Below, piece after piece: positions 46,040 through 59,072 of a DNA stretch of 64,000 nucleotides. Source of the DNA: Nymphalis io (lineage: Eukaryota > Arthropoda > Insecta > Lepidoptera > Nymphalidae). The stretch spans positions 13,102,501 to 13,166,500 of the forward strand of contig NC_065900.1 of assembly GCF_905147045.1 (NCBI RefSeq), written 5' to 3'. The translations under genes were made by a program, and so were the position numbers. The notes under the pieces are model-generated. The model was not told the origin of the DNA. It saw only the letters and a program-made list of their open reading frames with translations, and did no database searches. Positions within the stretch are counted from its first letter, which is position 1. Each line of letters opens with the position of its first letter.

Positions 46040-46165
46040 CCGCCACAACCGAGAGTCCAAGCAGAAGTGTGTAAAGCCAGCCTGGCCGGCCTATGAGCTC
46101 GGCAAGGCCAGACCCCACATGATGATCATCACGTGATCAAGTCGCACCGCTAGGCCACGCCCCGT
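46040..46165 (-). mobile_element. tRNA-headed SINE fragment of another family
   Basis: On the minus strand, GGGGCGTGGCCTAGCGGTGC is an A-box-like head, followed by ACTTGATCACGTGATGATCA and a GC-rich body (GGTCTGGCCTTGCCGAGCTC). No tail is visible. It cannot be a tRNA gene because no matching acceptor or T-arm is present. Confidence 0.5.
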
Positions 46166-46188
46166 CGGAAGACATTCTTAACAATATA

Positions 46189-46422
46189 AGCTATATTCCA
46201 CCACGCTCCATTGCTCCAGTGCGGGTAGGTAGAATACACATGTAGCAGAATTTCAGTGAAATTAGACACATGCAGGTTTCCTCACGATGTTTAGCTTCAC
46301 CGTAAAGCACGAGATAAATTATAATCACAAATTAAACACATGAAAATTCCGTGGTGCTTGCCCGGGTTTGAACCCATGATCATCGGTTAAGAAATCGTTC
46401 TTACCACTGGGCCATCTCGGCT
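46189..46422 (-). mobile_element. Family B SINE, tail-less copy
   Basis: Runs from AAGCTATATTCCACCACGCT to the head GGGCCATCTCGGC but lacks the last 60 bp of the usual 3' end. CTCCATTGCTCCAGT shows a 4-nt duplication. Adjacent to the preceding SINE fragment. Confidence 0.88.
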
Positions 46423-47784
46423 TAGTTATTAACGTATTTATTTCCGAAATAGTAAATAGTACAGATTAACCCTTCTTGTTTGGTGCCCACCACGACACCT
46501 TACATTAATATATTTTTTAATTATAGAACCTTGTCCTCCAGACTGCACTATATTAAATTTGGTGTGACGTCACATTGCCAGCAACCAGCGGACGATCAAG
46601 ATGCTTGTAAGTAACGAAACAAAGGTCTCCTTCAAATGTCAAAACTAAGTCTTATAGTTTAATCTGTGCGGTGGTAGTCAGTCCATCTATACATTCCTTT
46701 TTTATATATAGCAGCAATTAAGTTACATTAATTTCTTTATATACACTCGAACCCTAAAGAATACGATTTTGTTTTTTATTTTTTTATTGAAATGTTTCTC
46801 AAACGTAATAGGTTTTCGTAATCCTTAGAATGACAAAGATACTATTTATTTATTCATTCCATCTTTGTTATTTCTAAGAATATGTTAAAAGCATTCACTT
46901 ACAAAGAGAAACTTCGTAAGCTTCTATTAATAATAATGTTAAAAAATTCAATACTCGTCTTAATCCTTTCTCCTTCGCCCGGGAATCACATTCATTCATC
47001 ACTATAAAGAACCTTCTTTAAACTATAACTCTATCTCTATAGTAATAAGGCTTAATTCATAACTGGCATACCTTTTTATACTTATGACATTTTAAACTGA
47101 AATCAGAAACCATTATCAACGAATGTTGTAACCAGAAAAATGATTTCTAACGTTGTTATAATAGGGTTTGAAATTGATTGATATTTAAAATTGTCTAGAA
47201 AATCCAATTTCTAGGTTTTTGTGGTCGTTATCTTCATAGTAAAATTTAAGATTACAAGCTGGATCCAAATTGAATATAAAATAAAAATACCGTGTTTCTT
47301 TCTACGTGAAAGAAAGTAAAAAGGAAAAGATAAATTTATTAATTTATTTTGCCTCTGCCTTTTGCAAGATATACAAGGAACTTCTACCATTTGTGTTTTC
47401 GTTATTTGTAGAATAAAAATCCAGGATGGGACTTATGAAAATGGGGGAAATATCTATTTTCATTTTACAAACAACTATCGGCGAAATTATGAATCATATT
47501 TTCATCTTTATAGAAACTCATCTCTTTTATACGTGACATTGGCAGAATACTTGCGCTCAAATAGTGTAGATACACGCCAAAAAAGTAAAAAAAAAACACT
47601 ATAGTTATTTGACAAATTGATTTAATAAGTATATTGATTAGAATAGTTTAGTTTATGACGTAAAATAAATTAAAAATTAAGCTGAAACATTCAATATATT
47701 TGCTATGTAAAACATATGCGAATCTTTTATAAAACTTTTTTTATGTATAATAGTCAGATGGACTAGCCTATGGTCACACGATGG
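46423..47784. other. AT-rich DNA
   Basis: No gene. The open frame 47362-47604 (+, 80 codons) is unrecognised. Confidence 0.5.
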
Positions 47785-48050
47785 TTTTTTTTATATAGAA
47801 TAGGTAGGCGGACAATTGAATGGCCCACCATGAATGAATGGTCACCAACGCCATAATTAACCATCACTTACATCGCCAATGCGCCACCAACCTTGAGAAC
47901 TAAGATGTTATGTCCCATGTGCCTGTAATTACACTGGCTCACTTACCCTTCAAATCGGAACACACCAAAACCAAGTATTGGCTGTTTTGCAGTAGAATAT
48001 CTAATGAGTGGGTGCTACCCAGACGAGCTTGCACAAAGCCCTACCACCAG
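47785..48050 (-). mobile_element. Family A repeat, near-complete copy
   Basis: T run, ATAGAATAGGTAGGCGGACA, AACTAAGATGTTATGTCCCA, ending GCCCTACCACCAG. Confidence 0.88.
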
Positions 48051-48195
48051 TAAGTGGTCACCACCACATATGATAAATATTAACCATTCCTTATATCGCC
48101 AATACACCATAAACCTCGGGAACTCTTCAAACCGGGACACAACAATATTAAGTAGTGCTCTTTAGCGATAGAATAAGTGATCAGTAGGACGCATA
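48051..48195 (-). mobile_element. Second family A repeat directly abutting the first, partial
   Basis: TAAGTGGTCACCACCACATA restarts the internal family A sequence at the exact end of the previous copy. It then skips the GATGTTATGTCCC block (CTCGGGAACTCTTCAAACCG) and decays after GATAGAATAAGTGATCAGTA. Older and more diverged than its neighbour. Confidence 0.75.
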
Positions 48196-48200
48196 TATCC

Positions 48201-48240
48201 GCCTAGACGGACCTAGACATGCCTAGACGAACCTAGACCT
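48201..48240. repeat. Four tandem 10-bp units
   Basis: GCCTAGACGG, ACCTAGACAT, GCCTAGACGA, ACCTAGACCT in register, core CCTAGAC. Confidence 0.92.
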
Positions 48241-49338
48241 CAATTACAATCATTTAACAATTAATAATCATATTGTATTAATATTGCTCACATATTTATA
48301 TTGTATATAATATTTATTCATGTATCATAATAACAGATTTTGATGTCGTTACGTACCCAATGCTAAAAAAGAAATCATTTCCGAGCCCCTGTTTCTATTT
48401 ATGTAAATTATATCATACATGCCAAGCAAATACATCAAGGGGCTGAGTTAGATCCGAAGTGTCGTGATACGACTGTCAAATGATCAGAATTGACGTTTAC
48501 CTTTTCGATATCAAACTTTTTATGATTTGATTTACAATAAAGATAAAGGAGAAAAATATAAGAAAGAAGTACATAGCCTGTCCATTTACATTATTTCATG
48601 TACATAGTTTTAAAAAGCCTTGCATGCATACAACATTATGAATGTTGAGTTTGTCCTCCATGCCTATGTATATATAACATTTGTAAATTATCATGGAGAT
48701 CGATTAAATATATATCGATTTAAGAGTATTAAAGTTTAAGTGCTGCAACGCCATCTAGCGAGCGAGCTGGCGAGCTTCAACAATGCGGAGAGCCAATTTT
48801 CATGATGATAGGTCAAACGGTGTCTAAGTTTATTTATCTACAACAGATGTTGTGCTAACATCCATTTTTATATGCAATATGAAGGAAGTCGTTCCTTGCG
48901 AGGAGCATCATATAAGCAGCATCACTATAGCTAGAGAAATTGTTTGAATTGAATTACAATTGAATTGAAAGAAGAGACAGAATTTTAAGAAGTAAAAGTT
49001 ACTTCTAAAAAGTAGTAAAAGTCGTATTCGTATAACTTGGTTTTTCATCTCCATTTGCCAATCATTTCAACGGCCCAAGACTCTTCACTGTAGGTTAGTA
49101 AGGATTTTTATGTCATTTTTTCTTCTTGTTGCTTATAGGTGAAATGAGCATGCCAGTATCCATGAAGCAGCAATGCAAGTTTTAAATTTCTCCTTTTATT
49201 GCCCTCTCAGCTTAAGCCGGGACGCTCATTTGTTTAAGACATGTTAGATACAGATCATTATATAGAAATGTTCCTGTGTAAGATTGAGGATATACAGCAC
49301 AGCCTGCGGTCCTACATTCGAGTTGTTTGCGCACTTCG
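48241..49338. other. AT-rich DNA
   Basis: No gene. At 48750-48775 there is a short repeated motif (CTAGCGAGCGAGCTGGCGAG) after GCAACGCCAT. Confidence 0.5.
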
Positions 49339-49354
49339 TTCCAAAGATACATAT

Positions 49355-49546
<192 letters not shown>

Positions 49547-49556
49547 TCCAAAGATA

Positions 49557-49949
49557 TTATAAAGATACTAAATTATTCGTAGGCATTTTATATAATATAT
49601 ATTTAGATTTGTTAAAAGTTAATGTCTACATAAAAAAGGTATCTCAGAATTATATATTTTGAACTAAATCAAAGGTAGCTGTAATAAATGTTAAATTAAT
49701 GTTTTAATGAAAGATGATTCGTCTTTCGAAATAGCTCCTTTGTGCCGCTGAATGTATGTCGCCATCGCAGCGACGAAGCTCTCTAATGAATGTCATTGAA
49801 ATTGATGGTACAGCCCTAATGAAGTCTGAACGGTAAAAATTAAAAACCCACTATTATGTGTATATAAAGTATAGTTGTAAGTATTTTTTCCTAGAATCCA
49901 TTTTGAAAGAAAGGGCGATATTTTGTACTTGAATCAAACATCCAGAGTT
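49557..49949. other. AT-rich DNA
   Basis: Nothing recognised. Confidence 0.5.
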
Positions 49950-50075
49950 CCAATGGATCAGTCGGCTCTTATGCTAAGGTTACAAGTTCAAATCTGGACA
50001 AGCACTACTGAGCTTTAATTTTCTTATTTGGTTTGTATTATGAAACTTTTACTTCGTGTTAAAGGAAAACCTATT
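49950..50075 (+). mobile_element. Family B SINE, ancient copy of the head half
   Basis: CAATGGATCAGTCGGCTCTT and GGTTACAAGTTCAAATCTGG correspond to the A-box and B-box region, followed by CAAGCACTACTGAGCTTTAA. Strongly diverged, tail half lost. Confidence 0.55.
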
Positions 50076-50924
50076 GAAGCTTGTATCGAAAAAAGTTTTG
50101 ATCAAAATTGCAAATTGCAAAACCACCTCCAATCCAACCAATCACCTTCATGAGAGAAAATCCAGCAGCCCAGCAGAAGAATATTCACAATAACATACTC
50201 ATCGTTGGCACGATGACGTGACAATACCAATATTTATAGATAGTGGTGAATACTTACCATTAGGCTTACTGGCCAGTCTGCCAAACAAATGCAATAAATG
50301 CAATAGAAAAAAACACATCAGTATGCATTGTTTATCAAGTAAATTAACTTGTCACGAAAGGGAAAACACGATCGTTTCTGGAACGACAACAATTGCACAT
50401 TTCGTCATACTAGTCCTACTTAAGGAATTAAGTAATTAAATTATGCTGTTATTGAAAGTATTTAACTATAACTTACCATATATTTTTCTATACTTTAAAT
50501 ATTAGGACACTTTTTTTTGTGTAGTTCCTAACAAAAAATAATAATAGCACAAATTTACATAAATATTTTAACATCAACACGAGTCGGAGCAGTTTTAGTA
50601 TATATTATTATTATATGTATAAGTGGCTATGCTTCGCAGTTTTGCCCGCTTTTAAAATAAGATTATTGTGAAAAATGCGAATTTCATTTTCTTGACATAA
50701 ATTAGTAAATGATTTATTTGAAGTGTGTGTTTATTTGTAGTTCTCAAAAATATTTAAAAGTTTTTTTTATAATATGCTGTGGTGGTTAATCTTTGTGCAC
50801 CATAGGATGTGGTGGATACCTCTAACGAACTAGCTTCTTCTCTTTATTGAGTGAGAGTAATTTAAACTTTTGCGTTTATTATATTTGAGGTACGATATCT
50901 TGTTCTTCTCACCGATTCCAGCTG
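50076..50924. other. AT-rich DNA
   Basis: No gene supported. The open frame 50218-50439 (+) has two CxxC-like spots (KCNKCNRKKHISMHC), but no domain I can call. Confidence 0.4.
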
Positions 50925-51020
50925 CGGCGGCCAGCTCAACGGAGACTTATCACTTGCCCAGAAGATATAGTACACAAGTGTGTGCGCAAACACAGGTAAA
51001 CTCTATACATTTTATTGGTT
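50925..51020 (-). mobile_element. Family C SINE fragment
   Basis: Read on the minus strand, TGTTTGCGCACACACTTGTG is shared exactly with the 14427-14810 copy, and a GGCCGCCGCAGC stretch lies in the expected order. Confidence 0.65.
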
Positions 51021-51540
51021 CTGGGATTTTAACTAATTATCTGTAGCTATATAAGTAAGAGTTATTTAGTTTAGTTATATAATTAAAAATACGTAATCAA
51101 CCAAATGCTACTATTAAAAATATATATACATATATATATGCACATAAAGCTCTACTACTTTTACTACTTTAACTGCCTAATTATACAATTCTCGTAAAAC
51201 CCTTATTAAAACTAACAACATTCTAACGATAATTATAAGCAGTATAAAGAAGATTACTAGATATAAAAGTAGATTGGTTAAGTTACTTTTAATACCAAAC
51301 CTTTATTAAATTTTGAACAATTTATATTTATGCCCCACTGTTGTCATCCAGAAATGCAACTGATTTAGCGGTGTCTTCTTCACCGCTAAATAAATTATAA
51401 ACACTAATCAACTCGTGAAAACTCAACGTCGCTTGTCTGAATTTCTATCTGCAACCTTCGCTTAAAAACCAATTCGACTAACAATTTAAAAAAAAAACAA
51501 TTACCTATACGAAACTACAAATTTATAAATCACACCTAAC
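51021..51540. other. AT-rich DNA
   Basis: Nothing recognised. Confidence 0.5.
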
Positions 51541-51597
51541 AGACATTGAATAAAATATCAGATAGCCTACCAATGGTCGGAGACCACACACTGGAGT

Positions 51598-51735
51598 CTA
51601 TAAATAGCACTGGGCAGTCCAATTGCCACTCGATCGGAAGGTTTTTCATATCATCTTGGTATCGACCGAGCCACGCCCACCTCTCGCGTCCCCTTTCCCC
51701 CTCGCGACGGTCACGCCAGAATGTGCCAGTACGAG
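51598..51735 (+). promoter_or_regulatory. TATA-containing, GC-richer promoter-like patch
   Basis: TCTATAAATAGCACTGGGCA at 51597-51616 is a near-ideal TATA box. 40-110 bp beyond is a pyrimidine/CACCC-rich part (GCCACGCCCACCTCTCGCGT, CCCCTTTCCCCCTCGCGACG). Open frames on both strands (51536-51751 -, 51546-51779 +) cross it. No downstream exon is recognised. Confidence 0.3.
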
Positions 51736-51779
51736 TAATCAAATTAACCACGTCTGATTTGAAACTGGAGTTTGGTTAG

Positions 51780-53229
51780 AGAATTAACTGTTAGCATAAT
51801 TCGGTCGATTTTATTTTCTTATCATGAATTCTATTTAAACACAGAGCTATGTGTGGTTGTGAGTACTTCAATAATTGATCAGGTATCAATATGAGTAGCA
51901 TCTCATATTCACTGAACATATCTAAAGTATAAATTTGTATTCCTATATAAACTCACATTGAAGCATTGCAATTTTCTTATATGAAATTAAAACGAAATAT
52001 ACTTTATTCAAGTAGGGAGGCTCTTAGAAACACTGAAAGCTACAAGCCGTTCGGAATGTAGATGTATCGAAAAGAACAGACAAGAATCTTAATATTCTCT
52101 CCATCAATTACGAACTTAGGCATTTTAATAAAATACAATTATATGTCTACATTGTGCCTTAAAATGAACAATTACCAACTCCAAACTTTTTCATCATTCA
52201 CGAATGCAATTTTGTATTTCGTAATACGCGTTATATAATTTTCATTTACATGAGATTTAAAAATATTAATTGGCAAAGCTGAAACCCTTTCAGCTCCCGA
52301 GCTCCCATATTTTTGTATTCAAACGAACATCTATACATATTCTTCTTTGACTATTATTAATGACTATAATAGTAATATATTAAAGACCTGTAATGTGTAT
52401 TAAAGTAGTTAAGTAAGCTATCGTAAATTTTTTCCAAAAAGCAATAGGAGAAAAATGCTTAACAGAGAATATAATTCAATAATTTTAAAATAATTTGACA
52501 GTTACTCTATAACTAACCACTTGCATTAACACATCACTGACACACAATTAAAAATTTAGTAAAGCAATAGGATATTCCATTCAAATTAAATTATATAACT
52601 TGATTGGTTCACTAATTACTATTATTCATTAGGCATCGAAAACACTAATGATGAGCGTCTGATACACCATTAGATACGAGTACCTTAAAGCTAGATTATC
52701 TGAAACTAACAATCGATTTGAAACATGCACAACGCTACTTTATGTAACTCGAAGTCCTTGGAAATATACATGCATATCTTATCAATATCCCCGAAATGAT
52801 GTGGTTAGGCTATTTAGTAATGTTATAAAAGTAATTATCTATATTGCACCGATATTACACTTTAAAAATATTAATTAAATAAAATTACTTACATTATATT
52901 AAACATGCAACTGTGTAATACTAATAAAAATAAAATAAACGATAATCTTTGTTAACTTAAGACCTTGAGTCATAACTGTTATAATAAATGGTCAAAACTT
53001 TAACACATAAATGTTACATAATTTAAGCACTTTAAACCCTATCGCACACTGCACTAAGTACTTATACAATATGATATTACGAGTAGCATTTAACCGAGTG
53101 ATATGGTTTTGTGCCGGCGACATTGGGTTGTCACCATCCATCGCCAAACATTCGTATTGTTTTACACTGTTAAAATTTGTGAATAATGACGTGTATATAG
53201 GTGTACGGAGTGGTAATTACTTTATATCT
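51780..53229. other. AT-rich DNA
   Basis: No feature recognised. Confidence 0.5.
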
Positions 53230-53330
53230 TGTAGTGGCATGGTTTTGTGCAAGATAGTCTGGGTAAGTAACATCCACTTATCAGATATTGCACTAATAAG
53301 CAGCAACAATCACTTTTGTCTTGATTTTTA
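53230..53330 (+). mobile_element. Family A, 5' half, diverged
   Basis: GGTTTTGTGCAAGATAGTCT, GGGTAAGTAACATCCACTTA, TCAGATATTGCACTAATAAG. Contained in the open frame 53011-53382, which is therefore not a host gene. Confidence 0.55.
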
Positions 53331-53840
53331 CAGCGGTCATTCTTACATACAAACAATTATAATACATCCACAGATTACGTAAAATAATTCAAAGTTTTAG
53401 TTGTGATTAGTAAAGTCCGTCAGCTCACCTATTTTATAAAAAGAAAAACCAAAATCAACAAAGTATTTGAATCAGAATATTTCGTAAATCATTATTTAAA
53501 ATATTAGCTTTAGGAAATAATCTGTAAAATAACATAAAATAAAATAATATATGATCATTGCACTTACTAAATATGAAAAAGTAGGTTTCCTTAAGCGCCT
53601 TTAAATTGTAAATAGCAAAAAATAACGTTTGTTGACATTAAGCTCGTCCTGTTGTGTTGGACGATCATTGGTGGTATATGGTGGTATGTATAAAATAATT
53701 AGGTAATACATAAGCGCTAATACCACTCATCACGAGATCTCCTAAGCTATGCGCCTGATTGACTTGTAAATACGCCGTAGACGCTCACTAAGAACGGATT
53801 TTACACAAATCCCATCCAAAATATCTTATTCTTCTTATGT
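53331..53840. other. AT-rich DNA
   Basis: No gene. The right part may belong to the Helitron-like element whose 3' end follows. Confidence 0.45.
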
Positions 53841-53841
53841 A

Positions 53842-53869
53842 CCCGTGCGAAGCCGGGACGATTAGCTAG
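53842..53869 (+). mobile_element. 3' end of a Helitron-like element
   Basis: CCCG, loop TGCGAAGC, CGGG stem, then ACGATTAG and terminal CTAG followed by T, as Helitrons end. The CCGTGCGAAGCCGGGACG wording is typical of lepidopteran non-autonomous copies. The 5' end was not located. Confidence 0.6.
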
Positions 53870-54553
53870 TAGGTACCTAAAGCTAATTTTGAACGTAAAA
53901 TTCGCCTGCAGAAAGTTTACGAGCAATAAATTCGCCTGACTTCACCCAGTCGTAAATTTTCGTTATTTTAATCGTGTTATTAGATTTTAATTTAAAATTT
54001 CAATTAGGTACAAAGCAAATATCTGAAAAACCTTCTGTAAAAAGTATTATAATGAATGCTTATTTTATGAATGGAGACAGGAAATATTCGGCCCAAGCGC
54101 TTTAAACACTGAGAACACTGTATCAATTTTGACATAACAAAAATGTATGGATCGTTAGTAGGCGGTGTAGTTTAACGCCAAATTGTACTGCGGGCTCAGA
54201 GCGCATTTTTGGTAATATAAACAAATACTACGAGTAGGTACGTGTTGTAAGACGACTTACGTTGATACACCAATTTTATGTGTTTAAATAGTATAACTAT
54301 TGTAATCAATGTCACGTATCGCTTTCTGACACATCAAGGTCGACTTCTGAGAGTTTGTTTTTACACAATATCTCCGTATAATAAATAGATAATTAAATTA
54401 TAGACATAGTAACGTCTCATTATACTCAAACTTCACACTGTTTGACTTCAAAACTTTCTCCAATTATTGAAATTATTAGAACAGAAAGATGCGTATGAAT
54501 TAAAAATATATATGCGTAATGAATTTAAAATTAAATTTGTGTAAAAAAACTAA
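53870..54553. other. AT-rich DNA
   Basis: Nothing recognised. Confidence 0.5.
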
Positions 54554-54858
54554 GCCGATATGGTCCAGTGGTAAGAACGCTTGAATTTTAACCTATGATC
54601 GTGGGTTTTAAACCCGGGCAAGCACCTCTGAATTTTCATGTGCTTAATTTGTGATTATAATTCATCTTGTACTTGACGGTGAAGGAAAACATCGTGAAAC
54701 CTGCATGTGTCAAATTTCACTGAAATTCTACCACATGTGTATTCCTCCAACCCGCATTGAAGCAGCGTGGTGGAATAAGCTCCATAACCTTCTCCTTAAA
54801 TAGAAGAGAGGAAGCCTTAGCCCAGCAGTGGGTCATTTACAGGCTGTTACTGTACTAC
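54554..54858 (+). mobile_element. Family B SINE, complete, with 14-bp target-site duplication
   Basis: Head GCCGATATGGTCCAGTGGTA, B box GGGTTTTAAACCCGGGC, tail GGCTGTTACTGTACTAC. TGTAAAAAAACTAA flanks it at 54540-54553 and 54859-54872. Confidence 0.93.
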
Positions 54859-55059
54859 TGTAAAAAAACTAAAAAATAATATATTTTATCAAATCTAATT
54901 TAACTTAAATCATAAAAACATTAATAAAAATAATCAATCGACATGCTCGTCGATCCACATATATATGTGTACTTAATGTTCTTAGGTAGTGTATTTCTGA
55001 AGACATACATACATACATACGTACATACACACATACGTACGTACAGTTATAGCTCCACA
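54859..55059. repeat. AT-rich DNA with a CATA/CGTA microsatellite
   Basis: CATACATACATACATACGTA with further ACAT, ACGT and CACA units at about 55004-55044. Confidence 0.85.
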
Positions 55060-55262
55060 GCGCTACTTACGATTAGTATTGTCGTGTTCCTCTTTAAAGG
55101 GCGAGTAATCCAGCGTAATTACACACACAAACGATATGACATTTAATTTCTAAGGTCGGTGGCGCATTGGCAATATCAGTAAATTTATATTTCTTACTGC
55201 GCCAATGCACCACCAACGTGCGTCTATTGGTAGTGGTGGCCACTTACCATTACGTAGCCTAC
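55060..55262 (+). mobile_element. Family A, diverged copy
   Basis: TTGTCGTGTTCCTCTTTAAA, AGGTCGGTGGCGCATTGGCA, GTGGTGGCCACTTACCATTA. The inner TGCGCCAATGCACCACCAAC is an inverted partial duplicate of the GGTGGCGCATTGGC block 40 bp earlier. Confidence 0.65.
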
Positions 55263-55902
55263 GTAGAACCTCTATGAAATTTTATACGTTATACCTATGT
55301 TGTACGTTTTTATGAAAAGGAATATTTCTTCGTTTTACTCTTTACACAGTAAATGCAAATGATGTTAACAGAACTTTTCTTTTACAACAATTCCGTGTGA
55401 TCATTTACATTCCAAAATGATTAATTGCGTAACACTACGTTCACTTTTAGACCGTCCTCATCCTCAATAATAAAACTCATATTAATTGAATACCGAGATT
55501 ACTAGATGCTAATCTGACATTTTTTTAACTTGAAATACAGCTTTTTTGCAAGCGACGCTCCGTTAGAGTGTCCACATGAATCATGTTTATTTTTTACACC
55601 GAAATATTAACGGGTATAGTCGTGGAAATGCTTCCACCGTTCTTATATCTTTTATTTTAAATGAAATTTTTTATTTACTTATTTTATAAATATTGTTTCA
55701 CGCTATATATAATTATGTATCCAGTAGCGAATATCTAGCCAATGCGATTCAGGAATGTGATCATTGAATCAGCGCCATCTATTGCTACCGAGTTGTAACA
55801 TATGCAATTAAACACTATATAAAATAAAATCTTTTTCTGTTAAAATTTTCTCAATAGCCGCTCGGAAACGAGCAAGTGATCCCAACGCATGCGGTCTCTT
55901 AG
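55263..55902. other. AT-rich DNA
   Basis: No feature recognised. Confidence 0.5.
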
Positions 55903-55985
55903 GTCGTATGAGTTTGCCCTTAAATCGAACTATGATATTATGAGAGTATGAGAATAGAGAATGCACATGTGTTGCGAACATATCC
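55903..55985 (+). mobile_element. Family C fragment
   Basis: GATATTATGAGAGTATGAGA and ATAGAGAATGCACATGTGTT follow the body of the 14427-14810 copy. Head absent. Confidence 0.5.
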
Positions 55986-57484
55986 GTCAGACCATTATGG
56001 CCAAAATTTTTTTATCTAATTTTAATATGTGTTAGTAAAAAGCTTGTAGCGGCATTATTAATTTAATATTTATATATAAATTACTTCGTCCAATACCTAA
56101 TATTTGGTAAGTACGGCCTTATTACAAATCGTACCACTTTATCCAAGTAGTCTCTCACTCATTTATATATACATATACCACTCCTCCACTCTGTCGTCTT
56201 ACAAGATTAGTTAAACGTTATATAAATTCTTCGAAGAGTAACCTCAAATAACTTCCTAAGTTAGTATTATATATAAATGAAATATTTTTAAGTATATCCT
56301 GGAAATCAAAACATACTAATTTTACAAGATATTTTCGTTTATTTTAGAGTATATACATTATGAATAATTACGTTATATAAAATAATAATATTGTAACGCT
56401 CGTGACAATTGTAAGCATCTTATTATGGGCTAAAGAAGCTGGCAGATTTGAAATTCAGTGTTATAAATTTTTCTTTGTGGTTTATGCAATACTTATGTGT
56501 TTTTCTATCGTAAGAATGCCTTCTTTGTAAAAAAAATATCCTGAAGCCTGCGCAACTCTTTGTTTATAGAATGAAAAAACAGTTTCAAAATCTTTAGCTT
56601 TACGACGTAATACTATGATAATAATATGATTTTCATATTCGTATAATATAATATAAATACTCGATCCCTCTCAAAAAAAGTATTCGACTTATTTTATAAA
56701 AAATATTATAATTCGAACAAAAACGATCTTATTTCATTAATAATATCATTTGTTACTTAACTGGAAAGTTAATGAACTGATTAGACGAATCCTTATGCTT
56801 AGTGATAACGCCTGGGTATCTATCATTTTGACATTTATTACTTATTGCTACTGGAAGGAGAGCGTAGTTACCTTCATGTGGTGTAAGGCGAACTAGTAGG
56901 TGAATGAACTCATAATTTTCCCGGAATGGTAAACTTTTTGACAGCTACCGCGTGTTACGCGGAATAGAAAAAATTCTCGGCTCGATTCGTAGAAGTTGAT
57001 AAAATCTAATCTGAATCTCGCGTGTAAAGACGCCGCGAGGCACCGGTACACTTTCGATCGGTTGACACTTGTATGGTGAACACAATGTAAGTATTGAAAA
57101 TATATTTCACAGATTAGAAAAATATTAAATTATAACTCTGTCATAACACGTGACGTCGATTAAGAAAGGTAATGTTTTTAGCGTGATAATTACGAGTGTT
57201 GTGTGACTCAGGTTACATATACTCTATATATAAGTGACGTGAAGATTTACCCTTTTTACATTTTGATCTTTATAAATAGAAACGCTACGACTTTATAATC
57301 TTTTAATATATAATATTTGTTTAAGAAAGACAGAAAGGCAGACTGGTAAAGTGACTCTTCCGGTAGTAGTGCTCTGTCTCTTGTTATAACTATACTGATT
57401 TTCTGTAACATATGTTACATGGCTGTTTAAATAAAAAAACACGAAAGAAGAATATAAATCTGTATAAGCCCGTCTGCTGAGCAG
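55986..57484. other. AT-rich DNA
   Basis: No gene. The open frame 57293-57604 (-) runs into the next SINE fragment. Confidence 0.5.
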
Positions 57485-57660
57485 AGGCCTCCTGTCCGCT
57501 CGAGGAGAAGGTTTGAAGCTTATTCCACCACGATGCTCTAATTCTGATTGGTATATACCCATGTGGCAAAATTTAATAGTAAACACGAGATCGATTATAA
57601 ACACAAATTAAGCACATGAAAATTCAGTGGTACTTGCCAGAACTTAAACCCGCAATCTTC
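57485..57660 (-). mobile_element. Family B SINE, diverged and internally deleted
   Basis: AGGCCTCCTGTCCGCTCGAG, GAAGGTTTGAAGCTTATTCC, then a shortened middle and AAGCACATGAAAATTCAGTG to the B-box region. The head end is lost. Confidence 0.8.
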
Positions 57661-58974
57661 ATTTTAATTCAACAGTTATAACCAATGACCAACTCCTATG
57701 AACGAAAAAATATTATAAGCAACAAATACTTGATAATGTTAGGTAATAAAATTGTATGCAGTACGTACGATAAATGTAAAATTAAATTTAAAAGACAACC
57801 GATTTTAACAAAATTCAAATTAAATTAACGTTTCAGATATTGCAATTGCATTATCGGATTATTATTATAACACTTTAATGCGCGGGTATTTCACGGAAAT
57901 TATTATTTATTATCAATGCCTCTCCGTATCTCCCTCAGTATACCTGTCTATGCGCGCTATACGAATTATCAAACATTGAAATACAGTGACGAAATTCCTC
58001 TTCCGCAACGTATCAATAGCGTAACAATAAAACTTTTGCTTATTGTGTTATGTTTAACCAAAACTGTTTTTATTAACGTCTGTTTGCCTTTTGACTGTAA
58101 ACTTTTTTATGCTCACAACCGTTGTTAATAATTTCCTGACTCACAAATGAGCTGTTATTACTTCTTCATCTCTCGCTTTCATAACTTTCAACTCACACAT
58201 GTATAAAGGTTAAAGTGTTTTAATCACAAAATAAATTGTACAACAAATATTTTCCTTTGTCTTTCAGTTCAGTCCGTACGAGCTATCTATCCCGGCTTCA
58301 TTTGAGAATTAAAAGATATTCAAGACCATGCTGATTATACCCATACATTAAATACATTATAAAATCATCTGACAATCTAATCACGACTGTTGCATGATCG
58401 CATGATGTGGTGTAATCCTGAACGATATTGGCCAGATATCAGAAATCCGTCAGAACCAGAAAGAGTTCAATTCAGGATGAACAGCTTTACGCGCTTTCCG
58501 AGGCAATATAGTGTAATGACTGCTAACTTAGAATTTCTGGGCCGATTTTTTTTAACAAAACTCTGTTACATTGCCATTGGCCCATACCGAAATTTTAACC
58601 TAGAACCTCGGGATTTGCTTGCCTTAAAAGACAAGCACTACACCGAAATATTTTTATAGAACATGACTAGTTTGTCAGTGTTAAAAATTCATTTTATGCT
58701 CAGAAATTTGAAATAAAAACAAAACACAGTTCACAGCGGCGGTGTCAGTAAAGCTTCACTAATGCCTCCGGCGCTGACGTCCGCAGCAAACGTTCCACAG
58801 TTTACTCAATTCCCTGCAACTGTTATTTACCATCACAGATCAACATGTACAAGATATTTCTTTTTAGGAAATTTCAAATCCGTTATAGACTTGATATTTA
58901 TTTGTACCTACGAATATGTTCGTTTTCACATAGAAAAACAACGGTTCATTTATAAAACAAAGCAGACAGTAAAA
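57661..58974. other. AT-rich DNA
   Basis: No gene supported. The 89-codon frame 58390-58659 (+) and 70-codon frame 57916-58128 (+) are unrecognised. Confidence 0.45.
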
Positions 58975-59072
58975 TGCGCCACCTGATGGTAACTGGTCAC
59001 CACCGACCGTACGAATTGGCAGTGTAAGAAATATAAAGTGTAAAATTTCATTCACCGATAATGCATCGCCAA
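58975..59072 (-). mobile_element. Family A fragment
   Basis: GCGCCACCTGATGGTAACTG, GGTCACCACCGACC, GGCAGTGTAAGAAATATAAA. 3' part only, diverged. Confidence 0.65.

Noticed and set aside
53011..53382. 123-codon plus-strand frame
   Set aside because: Its second half is a diverged family A repeat and no protein family is recognised.
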